Positions 34,055-42,639 are shown, counted from the stretch's first letter. The stretch is 64,000 bases of DNA from Lysobacteraceae bacterium NML91-0213 (GCA_002798175.1 NWQL01000002.1:609606-673605); one strand, 5' to 3'. Program-made: numbers and translations. The notes: generated from the letters alone by a model not told the origin.

Positions 34055-34782
34055 GCAAGCTGCTTTATGTCGGCCAACAGACGGCCGATTTCCTCGCAGA
34101 CAACGTGGAAGAACATCTGGAGCGCTATCTGAGCACCGGGTTCGACGATCTGGAAGCATCCGGCGACTGGCGCATCCCGCTTTCGATATCCGCGGATCTG
34201 GATCAATTGGAGGACCTGAGCCCGGATAAGGGCGCCGATGCGGAGGTCGCGAACTCTCTGATCGTCGGACGCGCGCTCGCCCACCTGACGCCTTCGCTCG
34301 CAAGAGAGAACCGCATCTGGATCCGGCTCAGTCACATCGAAGGTCTTGCCTACGCACGCGCACGGTGGCTCGTCAACGTCGCGGATGCAAAACTGGCGCA
34401 GGCCATCCGGACGCACTTTTTCGCAACCACCTGGACCGGCTGTCGGGACGATCACGCCATTGCCCGGCTCTGGTGGAACCATCAGATCGCGTCGATGCTG
34501 ATGCCGGAGGATGTCAAGCGAGCCCTGGAGTTGATCCTTTTCCGTGCGGACCTCAGGGCGAACTTCATCGAGCGCCCAACCGTCGGTGCGCGTCTGCCGC
34601 TCGCACAGGGCATCATCCGGGAGCTGGCGAAAAATGATGCTTTGAAGGCCTCGGAAGCCGGCTTCCGCAAATTCATGAAAGCGATCAATGCCAGGGGCGC
34701 CGGAAAGTATGTCGAGACCTGGCACGCAGGAGAGGTCGACCTCCTGGTCGCGGAATGTGCCGAGATCGCTCTCAGCCCCTGA
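34051..34782 (+). CDS. DUF6339-like protein, last gene of the module
   Basis: A 243-residue protein from GTG 34051, overlapping the previous stop by four bases. Characteristic segments are LARENRIWIRLSHIEGLAYA, IRTHFFATTWTGCRDDHAIA and RLWWNHQIASMLMPED, the conserved core I associate with DUF6339, a family seen in restriction and defence loci. No catalytic residues are assigned. A hairpin of CCGGTGTC/GACACCGG at about 34796-34815 follows. A diverged copy of its C-terminal two thirds lies at 40777-41291. Confidence 0.78.
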   Translation: MSKLLYVGQQTADFLADNVEEHLERYLSTGFDDLEASGDWRIPLSISADLDQLEDLSPDKGADAEVANSLIVGRALAHLTPSLARENRIWIRLSHIEGLAYARARWLVNVADAKLAQAIRTHFFATTWTGCRDDHAIARLWWNHQIASMLMPEDVKRALELILFRADLRANFIERPTVGARLPLAQGIIRELAKNDALKASEAGFRKFMKAINARGAGKYVETWHAGEVDLLVAECAEIALSP

Positions 34783-34890
34783 ACCTCCCCTTCCCCGGTG
34801 TCTCGCCGACACCGGGTCAGTGTGTACGGGTGGGTCACTGCCCAGGTGGCGCTAACGGCGCGGGGTCCCCCGACCCCGCCAACCAGGCCT

Positions 34891-35268
34891 CTAACGCAAC
34901 ACGTACGACGCCAGCACGGCTTGGACTTCGTAGATGCTCAGCTGCTTGATGAACTGCGTCTGGATCGGGGTGGGAGTACCCGAGATCCAGATCTTGAGCT
35001 CGGCGTCGAGATCGAACGAGCCGGCCGTTTCCACGCTGAAGTGGGTGATGCTGCGGTAGGGAATCGAGTGGTACTCGACCTTGCTGCCGGTCAACCCCTG
35101 CTTGTTGACGATCACGAAGCGCTTGTCGGTAAAGACGAAGTAGTCGCGGATCAGCTTGTAGGCGTGTTCCACCTTCTCGCCCGGCGCGAGCACCTTGGCG
35201 AACTCCTGCTGGATCTGTGCAGGTTCGATCTTCGACGCGTTGCCGAGCAGGCCGTCCAGAAGTCCCAT
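34891..35268 (-). CDS. PH-domain (bPH) protein
   Basis: A 125-residue protein: MGLLDGLLGNASKIEPAQIQ, then a bacterial PH-like core with RDYFVFTDKRFVIVNKQGLT, VEYHSIPYRSITHFSVETAG and IWISGTPTPIQTQF. GGAG upstream favours 35268 over the ATG at 35280. Function in the family is unclear. It converges with the DUF6339 gene, and its 3' half is duplicated at 41387-41516. Confidence 0.85.
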   Translation of the reverse strand: MGLLDGLLGNASKIEPAQIQQEFAKVLAPGEKVEHAYKLIRDYFVFTDKRFVIVNKQGLTGSKVEYHSIPYRSITHFSVETAGSFDLDAELKIWISGTPTPIQTQFIKQLSIYEVQAVLASYVLR

Positions 35269-35467
35269 CGCGATCTCCATGAAGTGGGTGTCGCCACGTT
35301 ATCGCACGATGGCGGCAAGACTTTACGATGGCCCTGCCCCGCCTGCTCCGCCTTGATGGCCGACAGGTGGGCCCGACCGCCAGCACGTGGAGCCCCGCCT
35401 TGGACCTGCAACCTGCTTCCACCTGTCATCTTGAAGTCCGCCTGCCGCCGGCGCCGGGTGGGATGCG

Positions 35468-35953
35468 ATGAGCCGGTCGCTGCCGCTTGCGGCCCGCGTG
35501 ACCGCTGCCCTGCTCGCCATGGCCGGTTGCACACACGCACAGGATGCGCGCGACGCCGCGCCGCCGGGTAGCGCGGTGCACACGCAGTACGTAGTGAACG
35601 ACGAGTGGGCCGCCGCGCAGACAGCCCTCGCCGAAGCCCATGAGCGGCTCTTGGCCACGCTCGATGGCAACGCCGACAGGCCTTCGCGGCTGGCCCGGGC
35701 CGTGCGCTGGCAGCAGGAACGCTGGTTTGCCTACCGCGAGGCCGACTGCACGCTCATCGGCATGCTCTCGGGCGCCGGTGGCGACTGGCCGGCCGTGCAC
35801 GGGATGACCTGCCAGCTCGAACACGCCAGGCAGCGCATCGATGCGCTGGATGCCTCGAGCAGTTGCCTCAGCGCGCTTCCGCCAGGCGGGCCCATGTTCA
35901 AGCGGCGGGCGTGCCTCGGGGGGCTGGTGGACGAGGACGACCAGGGCCACTGA
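35468..35953 (+). CDS. LprI-type lysozyme inhibitor (DUF1311) lipoprotein
   Basis: A 161-residue protein with a signal and lipobox (ALLAMAGCTHAQ). The mature part contains AVRWQQERWFAYREADCTLI and MTCQLEHARQRIDAL, the WxxYRdxxC...C...R-type pattern of DUF1311/LprI proteins with their paired cysteines. LprI inhibits lysozyme in Mycobacterium; here this is family-level inference. Expected location: periplasm or outer membrane. Confidence 0.75.
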   Translation: MSRSLPLAARVTAALLAMAGCTHAQDARDAAPPGSAVHTQYVVNDEWAAAQTALAEAHERLLATLDGNADRPSRLARAVRWQQERWFAYREADCTLIGMLSGAGGDWPAVHGMTCQLEHARQRIDALDASSSCLSALPPGGPMFKRRACLGGLVDEDDQGH

Positions 35954-36098
35954 TGGCCTCGCCGCATGGCTCAACCGCCACCGTGCCGGACTATCCTCCC
36001 CGCATGAATAAGCACCCTTACAGAGCCCGCATGCGCGCATTGATGGCCATCGCCGCCCTCACCCCGCGCCCCGTTGCGGGCGCATCCGGGGGGTCGCG

Positions 36099-36974
36099 TT
36101 GATCCTCTCCACGCGCGTCACCCCCGGCATCGTGGCGGAGCCCGCGCCCCCGGCGCACACGCGCCGCATCGGACTCGCACTCGGCGGCGGGTCCGCGCGC
36201 GGCTGGGCGCATATCGGCGTGATCCGCGAACTCGAAGCGCTGGGGGTCGAGGTCCACCTCATCGCCGGCACCTCCATCGGTGCCCTGGTGGGGGCGATCC
36301 ATGCCGGCGGTGCGCTGGGCGAGTTCGAAGAGTGGGTGGGCACGCTCACCCGCCGGACCATGTTCTCGCTCATGGATTTCCAGCTCGGCAGCGGCGTGCT
36401 CAAGGGCACGCGGCTGATGGACTTCTTCCGCGCCTGCTTCCAGGACCGCGATATCGAAGACCTGGCCCTGCCCTTCGCCGCCACCGCCACCAGCCTGCGG
36501 ACCGGTGCCGAGGTCTGGCTGCGCAGCGGCTCGATGCTCGACGCCGTGCGCGCATCGATCGCCCTGCCCGGCCTGTTCAGCCCGGTGCTGCACGAAGGCC
36601 GCCTGCTGGTGGATGGCGGCCTGGTCAACCCGGTGCCGGTGTCGCTGGCACGCGCGATGGAAGCGGACTTCGTGATCGGCGTGGACCTGTCCACCGACCT
36701 GCTCGAACGCAGCGCGCCGCACGCCGCCGCGGTGCCGCCCGGGCGCGCGCCCGGCCAGCCCTCGATGCTGGACGTGATCACCACCAGCATCGACATCATG
36801 CAGGTGCGCATCAGCCGCAGCCGCATGGCCGGCGACCCGCCCGAGGCGCTGATCCGCCCGCGCGTGGCGCATATCGGCATCCTGGAGTTCCACCGCGCCG
36901 CCGAGGCCATCGCGGCGGGGCGCGAGGCGGTGCAGGAAGCGTTGCCGGTGCTGCGGGCGCGGCTGGGCCTCTGA
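36099..36974 (+). CDS. patatin-like phospholipase (RssA type)
   Basis: A 291-residue protein with the patatin layout: LALGGGSARGWAHIGVIREL (oxyanion Gly-rich loop), GTSIGALVGA with the catalytic Ser (GxSxG), and VDGGLVNPVPVSLAR with the catalytic Asp (DGG). The size and the R-G-W-A-H-I-G motif match the RssA group. It should hydrolyse acyl esters of membrane lipids. The start at TTG 36099 is the longest; a GTG 12 codons in is possible. Confidence 0.9.
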   Translation: MILSTRVTPGIVAEPAPPAHTRRIGLALGGGSARGWAHIGVIRELEALGVEVHLIAGTSIGALVGAIHAGGALGEFEEWVGTLTRRTMFSLMDFQLGSGVLKGTRLMDFFRACFQDRDIEDLALPFAATATSLRTGAEVWLRSGSMLDAVRASIALPGLFSPVLHEGRLLVDGGLVNPVPVSLARAMEADFVIGVDLSTDLLERSAPHAAAVPPGRAPGQPSMLDVITTSIDIMQVRISRSRMAGDPPEALIRPRVAHIGILEFHRAAEAIAAGREAVQEALPVLRARLGL

Positions 36975-37015
36975 ACGGGGTCAGGCTCTGAACGGGGTCA
37001 GGTTCACTTTTCCGA
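36975..37015. repeat. REP sequences upstream of RAYT 1
   Basis: Two direct copies of GAACGGGGTCAGG, the second continuing into TTCACTTTTCCGACG. This is the reverse-oriented form of the AAGTGAACCTGACCCCGTT unit found after the gene, so RAYT 1 is bracketed by inverted REPs. Confidence 0.85.
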
Positions 37016-37097
37016 CGTGCCTACGTCGGGAAGCCTGATGCTGCGACGCGGCGGGCGGTGATCGCCCCACCGTCAGCGACCGCCCACGACCCATGAC

Positions 37098-37796
37098 ATG
37101 GCCCGTCTGCCACGATTCGACCTGCCCGGCGTGGCGCAGCACATCGTGCAGCGCGGCAACAATCGCTTGCCCTGCTTCCTCCACGACGGCGACCGCCTGC
37201 GCTATCTCACGCTGCTGGGCGAGGCGCTGGCCGCCACCGGCGTACAGCTGCACGCGTACGTCCTCATGGACAACCACGTGCACCTGCTGGCCACGCCACC
37301 CGGAACCGGCGCGATCAGCCAGCTGATGCAGCGCCTCGGGCGCCAGTACGTCGGCCTGTTCAACGCCCGCCATGCACGCAGCGGCACCCTGTGGGAGGGT
37401 CGATACAAGGCATGTCTGGTGGACAGCGAGCGGTACGTCCTCGCCTGCTATCGCTATATCGAACTCAATCCGGTGCGCGCACGGATGACGGATGACCCCA
37501 TGGCCTACCGCTGGTCGAGCTGCGCGGCCAACCTCGGCCAGCGCCCGCACTCGAGGCTCACCCCGCATCCCGCGTGGCACGCGCTGGGCACGTCACACTC
37601 AGCACGCATCGCTGCCTATCGCGGACTGCTGGACGAGGCCGTTCCCGCGGACCAGCTCGACGAGATCCGGCTCTACCTGCAGCAACAGCGCGCCTGGGGC
37701 CGCGACGACTTCCGTGCCATGGTGGAAGCGAAAACCCGCCGCTTCGCCGGCACCCGGCCGGCGCACCGTCCACGCAAGGCCACGCAGGGGAAGTGA
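37098..37796 (+). CDS. REP-associated tyrosine transposase (RAYT) 1
   Basis: A 232-residue Y1/HUH transposase. The N-terminus ARLPRFDLPGVAQHIVQRGN is the RAYT signature, the metal-binding HUH motif is DNHVHLLATP (about residue 58-67) and the catalytic Tyr is in CYRYIELNPVRA (about 120). GTLWEGRYKACLVDS lies between. RAYTs are single-copy domesticated relatives of IS200/IS605 transposases that move or maintain REP sequences. The catalytic residues are intact, so it may be active. REPs lie on both sides in inverted orientation. Confidence 0.93.
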   Translation: MARLPRFDLPGVAQHIVQRGNNRLPCFLHDGDRLRYLTLLGEALAATGVQLHAYVLMDNHVHLLATPPGTGAISQLMQRLGRQYVGLFNARHARSGTLWEGRYKACLVDSERYVLACYRYIELNPVRARMTDDPMAYRWSSCAANLGQRPHSRLTPHPAWHALGTSHSARIAAYRGLLDEAVPADQLDEIRLYLQQQRAWGRDDFRAMVEAKTRRFAGTRPAHRPRKATQGK

Positions 37797-37946
37797 ACCT
37801 GACCCCGTTATTCGTGCATCGTCCAGCTTGCGTTCGAACCGCGGAATAAGTAAACCCGACCCGTTTATTTCCGCAGGAGCTGACCTGGCTCCGACTCATG
37901 CTTCTTCGACGCGGCGTTCGTCCCAAGAAGTGAACCTGACCCCGTT
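37792..37946. repeat. REP sequences downstream of RAYT 1
   Basis: AAGTGAACCTGACCCCGTT at 37793 (overlapping the RAYT stop) and again at about 37929, with a degenerate GTAAACCCGACCCGTTTATT between. They are direct copies of each other and inverted relative to those before RAYT 1. Confidence 0.85.
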
Positions 37947-37958
37947 CTTCCAACACCA

Positions 37959-39107
37959 TCATTCGCACACACGGTTGCGCCCTGCGCGCTTGCCGCGATA
38001 GAGCGCCGCATCCGCCACCCGCATCGCCTTGGCCAACGACACCTCGTCGGTGAACGCGCCCGAGATGCCCACGGTGACGGTACAGCGCACTGCCTCGCAG
38101 TCCGGCCCCTGCAGCACGACGGTCGACGCCACGGCGTGGCGGATGCGCTCGGCCACCCGCCCCGCAGCGGCGGCGTCGGCCCCCAGGCAGACCGCCGCGA
38201 ACTCTTCGCCGCCCATCCGGCACAGCAGATCGCCCTCACGGACGGCCGCGCGCAAGACGTCGACGATGGCGCACAGCACCGCGTCGCCGGCTTGGTGACC
38301 GTGCCGGTCGTTGATGCGCTTGAAGTGGTCGACGTCGATCAGCAGCAGGCGCCCGCCGCCGCCGGAGCGTCGCAGATGCGGTTCCAGCGCCTCGGTCAAG
38401 CCGCGGCGGTTGAGCAACCGGGTCAGCGGATCACGCGCCGCCACGTCGCGGAGCCGGTCGGTCAGGCGTCGCAGCACCAGCCAGACGACGAACGGCGGAA
38501 TGATGGTCGCCAGCGAGCACATGTAGACGTAGAAGACCACCTGGAACTGGCCATCCATGCTCAGCGCCGCCAGTCCACCCTTCAGCAGCTTGACCAGCTT
38601 GACCGCGTTCAACACGCCGATGCCGCCGATCAACGCGGCCAGCAGCAGCGCCTCGGCACGCAGCGCACGGGCAAAGGTGCGCAGGCCCAGCAGCAGCACG
38701 ACCACCATGGCCGCGAACCACAGCGCGCACGCCGCCGAGAACAGCGCATAGCGCGCCACCGGACCCCAGGCCCACTCCACCAGCAGTTGCACGGCCACAT
38801 ACCCCAGGACGAGCGCCACCAGCGGCCCGAGCAGCGGGATCGACCGACCGAAGAAGCGCAGGCCGCCGACGCTGTAGGCCAGCAGCGCGCCCAGCGTGCA
38901 GGCGTGATTGACCACGCTCAGCCAGCTCGACCCGGCCGGTCCGTCCAGCAGCTGCAGCACGTACGCGGCCCCGAGGGCGAGATTTCCCGCGGCAAATGCA
39001 TCCATCCCCATCTTCTCGCGCCCCAGGCGCCTGCTGATGAGCAGGAACAGCACCGAGAAGCTCAGCAGATAGACGCACAGCATGCCGACGAGAAGCGTGG
39101 CGATCAT
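37959..39107 (-). CDS. membrane-bound diguanylate cyclase (GGDEF) with I-site
   Basis: A 382-residue protein: six to seven membrane helices in residues 1-215, then a GGDEF domain (DPLTRLLNRRGLTEAL, LLIDVDHFKRINDRHGHQAG, RMGGEEFAAVCLG). RxxD is present as REGD five residues before GGEEF, so product inhibition by c-di-GMP is expected, in contrast to the other GGDEF protein of this window. It lies between two RAYTs in opposite orientation to them. The ATG at 39107 starts just before the first helix. Confidence 0.9.
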   Translation of the reverse strand: MIATLLVGMLCVYLLSFSVLFLLISRRLGREKMGMDAFAAGNLALGAAYVLQLLDGPAGSSWLSVVNHACTLGALLAYSVGGLRFFGRSIPLLGPLVALVLGYVAVQLLVEWAWGPVARYALFSAACALWFAAMVVVLLLGLRTFARALRAEALLLAALIGGIGVLNAVKLVKLLKGGLAALSMDGQFQVVFYVYMCSLATIIPPFVVWLVLRRLTDRLRDVAARDPLTRLLNRRGLTEALEPHLRRSGGGGRLLLIDVDHFKRINDRHGHQAGDAVLCAIVDVLRAAVREGDLLCRMGGEEFAAVCLGADAAAAGRVAERIRHAVASTVVLQGPDCEAVRCTVTVGISGAFTDEVSLAKAMRVADAALYRGKRAGRNRVCE

Positions 39108-39286
39108 CAGACGTTCGAGGTCGGGGCGAAAGGAGGCGGATGGCCGGGCGCCCACAGCCGAAGACGCAACCGGAGATGCCCATGCAGCGCAGGTGCCGGA
39201 GAGATACGCGGCCGGCACTCCGACATCACGGCCGACGGAACCACCGTGGCCTCATCGGCCGTTCTGTGCAGAACTTGAGTCCGCTT

Positions 39287-39312
39287 CCCCAATGGGGTCA
39301 GGTTGCATTCCG
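39287..39312. repeat. REP sequence upstream of RAYT 2
   Basis: AATGGGGTCAGGTTGCATTC, a variant of the GGGGTCAGGTTCAC unit, about 95 bases before the RAYT 2 start. Confidence 0.75.
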
Positions 39313-39391
39313 ACGCGCCCATGGCCGTTGCCGACAGACGATGGTCGCGCGCCTGGCGAGGCTGGGAGTACGCCCCGCCTCCCGACGCCCC

Positions 39392-40084
39392 ATGGCCCGA
39401 CTTCCGCGACTCGACCTGCCCGGCATTCCGCAACACATCGTCCAGCGCGGCAATGATCGCCAACCCTGCTTCGCGCACGACGTCGACTACTCGCAGTATC
39501 TGCAGGAACTCGGCCAGGCCGCCCTCAAGCACGCCTGCGAGGTCCACGCCTACGTGCTGATGACCAATCACGTGCACCTGCTGGTGACGCCCGCCGAACC
39601 CGGCGGTGCCTCACGAATGATGCAGGCCATCGGCCGACGCTATGTCGCCTGCTTCAACGCGCGCTACCGGCGCACCGGCACACTCTGGGAAGGTCGGTTC
39701 AAGTCCGCGCTGGTCGACAGCGATGCCTACGTCCTTGCCTGTTATCGCTACATCGAACTCAACCCCGTGCGCGCCGCCATGTGCAGCGCGCCGGACGACT
39801 ACCCGTGGAGCAGCTATCACGCCAACGCGCTTGGCCGGCGTGAGCCAAGACTGCACCCTCATCCGGCGTGGACCGCGCTCGGCACGACGGATGAAACACG
39901 CCGGGCGTCCTATCGCGAGCTGATCGCCACCGGCATTCCCGATGACCTGCGCGACGCCATTGCGCGGCACACACGCCAGCAGAAGCCCTGGGGCAGCGCC
40001 CGCTTCCGCAAGGAAATCGAGGCACTCACTGGACGCGCGCTTGAAGTCCGACCAGCGGGACGGCCGCGGGCTTCACGGCGATGA
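39392..40084 (+). CDS. REP-associated tyrosine transposase (RAYT) 2
   Basis: A 230-residue paralogue of RAYT 1: ARLPRLDLPGIPQHIVQRGN, HUH motif TNHVHLLVTP and catalytic Tyr in CYRYIELNPVRAAM. It is similar throughout, with a somewhat different C-terminus (KPWGSARFRKEIEALTGRAL). Intact catalytic residues. It has a REP before and several after it. Two divergent RAYTs 1.6 kb apart suggest either an old duplication or two RAYT/REP families brought together. Confidence 0.93.
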   Translation: MARLPRLDLPGIPQHIVQRGNDRQPCFAHDVDYSQYLQELGQAALKHACEVHAYVLMTNHVHLLVTPAEPGGASRMMQAIGRRYVACFNARYRRTGTLWEGRFKSALVDSDAYVLACYRYIELNPVRAAMCSAPDDYPWSSYHANALGRREPRLHPHPAWTALGTTDETRRASYRELIATGIPDDLRDAIARHTRQQKPWGSARFRKEIEALTGRALEVRPAGRPRASRR

Positions 40085-40093
40085 GCTGGAAAT

Positions 40094-40344
40094 GGGAAAT
40101 GGAACCTGACCCCTTTTCCCCGGCCACCCACGCAAAAGGGGTCAGAGAATTTTTCCGACGATGCGCCCCAACTCGCGAAGCAATTCAAACGGAAATGTTC
40201 TCTGACCCCTTTTTAGTCAGTCGAAGCCAAGACCCAGCGATTCGCTGGTGTTAGACCGGCGCATCGGCCGGCCAGATCATCGACCCCAACGGGATAAGTG
40301 AACCTGACCCCGTTTTTTCAACCTGACCCCGTTTTTTCGCAGCC
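40094..40344. repeat. REP cluster downstream of RAYT 2
   Basis: GGAACCTGACCCCTTTTCCC at 40101, AAAAGGGGTCAGAGAATTTT at 40136, TTCTCTGACCCCTTTTTAG at 40198, and AAGTGAACCTGACCCCGTTT at about 40298 with a second CCTGACCCCGTTTTTTC directly after. The 40136 and 40198 units are inverted to each other and enclose a stem-loop-forming stretch. Confidence 0.85.
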
Positions 40345-40600
40345 CAATGACTTCCGCTGTAAGCCGATCGCGCTCAGCACCCAGCTCGGTGAGCTGCGTC
40401 TTCCACGCAGCCGCGGCCGCTGAGATCTCGTCATTCAATCGCTGGAGTTCGCGCTCACGCTCCAGCTGATCAAGTCCGCCAATGCGGGAAAGCGTGGCAT
40501 GCATGTCGTCTCGATCCTTTGAGACGACCGCCAGATCGGTGAGTAGCTCGCGCGCAAAGCGCCGAACCCCAAAGAGTGGGATCTTTCGATTGGTATCCAT
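40277..40600 (-). CDS. coiled-coil protein, 3' end overrun by REP sequence
   Basis: A 107-residue frame beginning MDTNRKIPLFGVRRFARELL, with a coiled-coil middle (LDQLERERELQRLNDEISAA, LGAERDRLTAEVIGL). The last roughly 19 codons (KNGVRLKKRGQVHLSRWG) are simply translated REP sequence, so the native C-terminus was replaced when the REP entered. Probably a gene fragment. Not recognised. Confidence 0.45.
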   Translation of the reverse strand: MDTNRKIPLFGVRRFARELLTDLAVVSKDRDDMHATLSRIGGLDQLERERELQRLNDEISAAAAAWKTQLTELGAERDRLTAEVIGLRKNGVRLKKRGQVHLSRWGR

Positions 40601-40693
40601 ACCGCCCCTTAGAAATGTACCGCGCGCCTATGCACCGTTACGCCGCTTGCGAATTCTCATCCAGGCCCTTCAGACGCCAACCTGAGCCGTTTC

Positions 40694-40780
40694 CCCGAAG
40701 AAGTGAACCTGACCCCGTTTTCGAAGAGTTACACGACGTAGCCACGGCGTGCGAATAAGTGAACCTGACCCTGTTATCGG
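40694..40780. repeat. REP pair before the truncated DUF6339 copy
   Basis: GAAGTGAACCTGACCCCGTT at about 40700 and AAGTGAACCTGACCCTGTTA at 40758. The second lies at the exact edge where similarity to the DUF6339 gene begins. Confidence 0.8.
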
Positions 40781-41291
40781 CGCGCTTTCCAACCTGACGC
40801 CTTCGCTTGCCAGAGAGAACCGGATCTGGATCCGTCTCAGCCACATCGAAGGTCTTGCCTACTCGCGCGCGCGATGGCTCGCCAACATCGCCGATGCAAA
40901 GCTGGCGCAGGCCATCCGCACGCACTTCTTCGCAGCCACGTGGACAGGCTGTCGGGACGATCACGCCATTGCCCGGCTCTGGTGGAACCATCAGATTGCT
41001 TCGATGCTGATGCCGGAGGACCCCAAGCAAGCCATGGAGTTGATTCTCTCCCGTGCAGACCTCAGGGCGAACTTTGTCGAGCGCCCAACGGTTGGTGCCC
41101 GCCTGCCGCTGGCGCAGGGCATCATCCGGGAGCTGGCGAAGAACGATGCCTTGAAGACCTCGGAAGCCGGGTTCCGGAAGTTCATGAAAGTGATCAACGC
41201 CAAGGGCGCGGGAAAGTATGTCGAGACCTGGCGCCCGGCAGAGGTCGACCGCCTGGTCGCGGAATGTGCCGAAATCGCTCTCGGTGCCTGA
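40777..41291 (+). pseudogene. truncated DUF6339-like copy
   Basis: The frame continues the DUF6339 sequence from LTPSLARENRIWIRLSHIEG to the natural stop, with scattered substitutions against 34262-34782 (for example KTSEAGFRKFMKVINAKG for KASEAGFRKFMKAINARG). The N-terminal 70 or so residues are absent, replaced upstream by a REP. Most differences are silent or conservative, so it diverged as a functional gene before truncation. Confidence 0.9.
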
Positions 41292-41386
41292 GCCATGTTC
41301 CCCCGGTGTCTCGCCGACACCGGGGCGGGTTAATGACAGGTTGCGGCAACAGCAGCCCGGGCAGCCCCGTCAGCTCCAGCGAAACA

Positions 41387-41516
41387 CTACCGCAGCACGT
41401 ACGACGCCAGCACCGCCTGAACTTTGTAGATGCTCACCTGCTTGTTGAACTGGGTCTGGATCGGGGTCGGAGTACCCGAGATCCAGATCTTGAGCTCGGC
41501 GTCGAGATCGAACCGT
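41387..41516 (-). pseudogene. 3' fragment of a PH-domain gene copy
   Basis: About 43 codons matching the end of the gene at 34891 (FDLDAELKIWISGTPTPIQT through VQAVLASYVLR and stop). The similarity breaks at about 41513-41516, where the IS3 remnant begins. It shares gene order and convergence with the intact copy, including a CCGGTGTCTCGCCGACACCG hairpin between the two genes. Confidence 0.9.
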
Positions 41517-41527
41517 AAGCTTCCCCG

Positions 41528-41840
41528 TCAAGCAGACATTTCAAAAGTAGAACCTTCGGCGGCTTGACGGTACTCGACCGGCGTCATGTCGCCGAGCGCG
41601 TCATGGGGACGCTCCTCGTTGTACTCGAGCATCCACCAGTACGCCGCCTCGCGTACGTCGTCGAGGCGGGTGAACAGGTGCTGGTCCAGGACCTCCTCGC
41701 GGAAGGTCCGGTTGAAGCGTTCGATGTAGGCGTTCTGATTGGGCTTGCCGGGCTGGATGTAGCGGATGGCCATGCCGTTGAGCTTGGCCCACTGCACGAA
41801 GGCTTCGCCCAGGAACCAGGGCCACTCCAAGCCGCCCCCT
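41528..41840 (-). mobile_element. IS3-family transposase fragment
   Basis: The C-terminal about 100 residues of an IS3 OrfB integrase: WAKLNGMAIRYIQPGKPNQN, AYIERFNRTFREEVLDQHLF, WMLEYNEERPHDALGDMTPV. The catalytic Glu (YIERFN) is kept; the upstream two Asp are gone, cut near 41835. It marks the edge between the duplicated segment and the low-GC radical SAM pair. Confidence 0.9.
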
Positions 41841-41859
41841 TTTTTTCCGATCCGACAGC

Positions 41860-42639
41860 TTACAGCACCGAAACTCGGCTCAGAACCCACCCCCACATCC
41901 CAAAAAGTGACTCAAGCAAGTTCGCTAGCGCAGTCGGAAGTGCAGCCCAAACGTGCTGGACCAACACAACCGCGAACAGTGCTAACGCAAAGAATAGCAA
42001 ACCAATGATTATCCCGCGCCATACCCTTTGCCCCCCCGAGTGAGCACCAAATATTTCCCAAAAAACCTCTTGCTCTGCTACTTCTGTGACTTCGGGAGTG
42101 CCCCTTGGCATTACGAACACATACGTTTTGCCATCTCTGCAAAAACTAAGGCGGGTACCGCACTCCAGCACCTCCGGCTCCACAGGAATAGCGCCGTTCC
42201 GCTCAGTTACTTCCAAATATTTCTTAGCCTCAAGTCGACTAAAAAGCTTTTCCCAAGGTGCTCCACCTTTGTTCTTCACGTCGAATGTAAGCCACACTAG
42301 CCATCTCGGGGAATGCCCAAACGATTTGTAGTGGGCGAATGTCGGGTACTTCTTAATGAAGTCGGGGCAGCGAACGGTAAAGATCACCAAGGCCGCAGTG
42401 TAGGCGACCGACGCAATCCACAGAATCGTCCAGCTAAACGGAAGCGACGGCCGGATGTCAATTGACCAAGTCCGCCAATGGACCTCTGCAGGTACAGATT
42501 GAAAAACGTGTAGAACAAGGGGGACTAGTGAAAACCAAATCACGAAGTACCGGAGAATGGCTACTGAAAAAAAATCACGGTACCACTGCCAGTGAGTCCG
42601 GTGCTGGTCAAGTAATGCTTTCTTCTTGGATACGGCCAT
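41860..42639 (-). CDS. membrane protein partnered with the radical SAM gene
   Basis: A 259-residue protein. Helices lie at about 28-48 (AILRYFVIWFSLVPLVLHVF), 72-95 (FSWTILWIASVAYTAALVIF) and 217-240 (GIIIGLLFFALALFAVVLVQ), with a soluble middle that includes RLEAKKYLEVTERNGAIPVE and LSFCRDGKTYVFVMPRGTPE. Its start overlaps the end of the radical SAM gene by 32 bases, so they are co-translated. GC content is visibly lower than in neighbouring genes, indicating recent acquisition. No family recognised. Confidence 0.75.
   Translation of the reverse strand: MAVSKKKALLDQHRTHWQWYRDFFSVAILRYFVIWFSLVPLVLHVFQSVPAEVHWRTWSIDIRPSLPFSWTILWIASVAYTAALVIFTVRCPDFIKKYPTFAHYKSFGHSPRWLVWLTFDVKNKGGAPWEKLFSRLEAKKYLEVTERNGAIPVEPEVLECGTRLSFCRDGKTYVFVMPRGTPEVTEVAEQEVFWEIFGAHSGGQRVWRGIIIGLLFFALALFAVVLVQHVWAALPTALANLLESLFGMWGWVLSRVSVL

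Noticed and set aside
36004..36102. 33-codon ORF just before the patatin gene, with start MNKHPYRARM
   Set aside because: Possible leader peptide, but no clear Shine-Dalgarno, no attenuator hairpin seen and no conserved feature.
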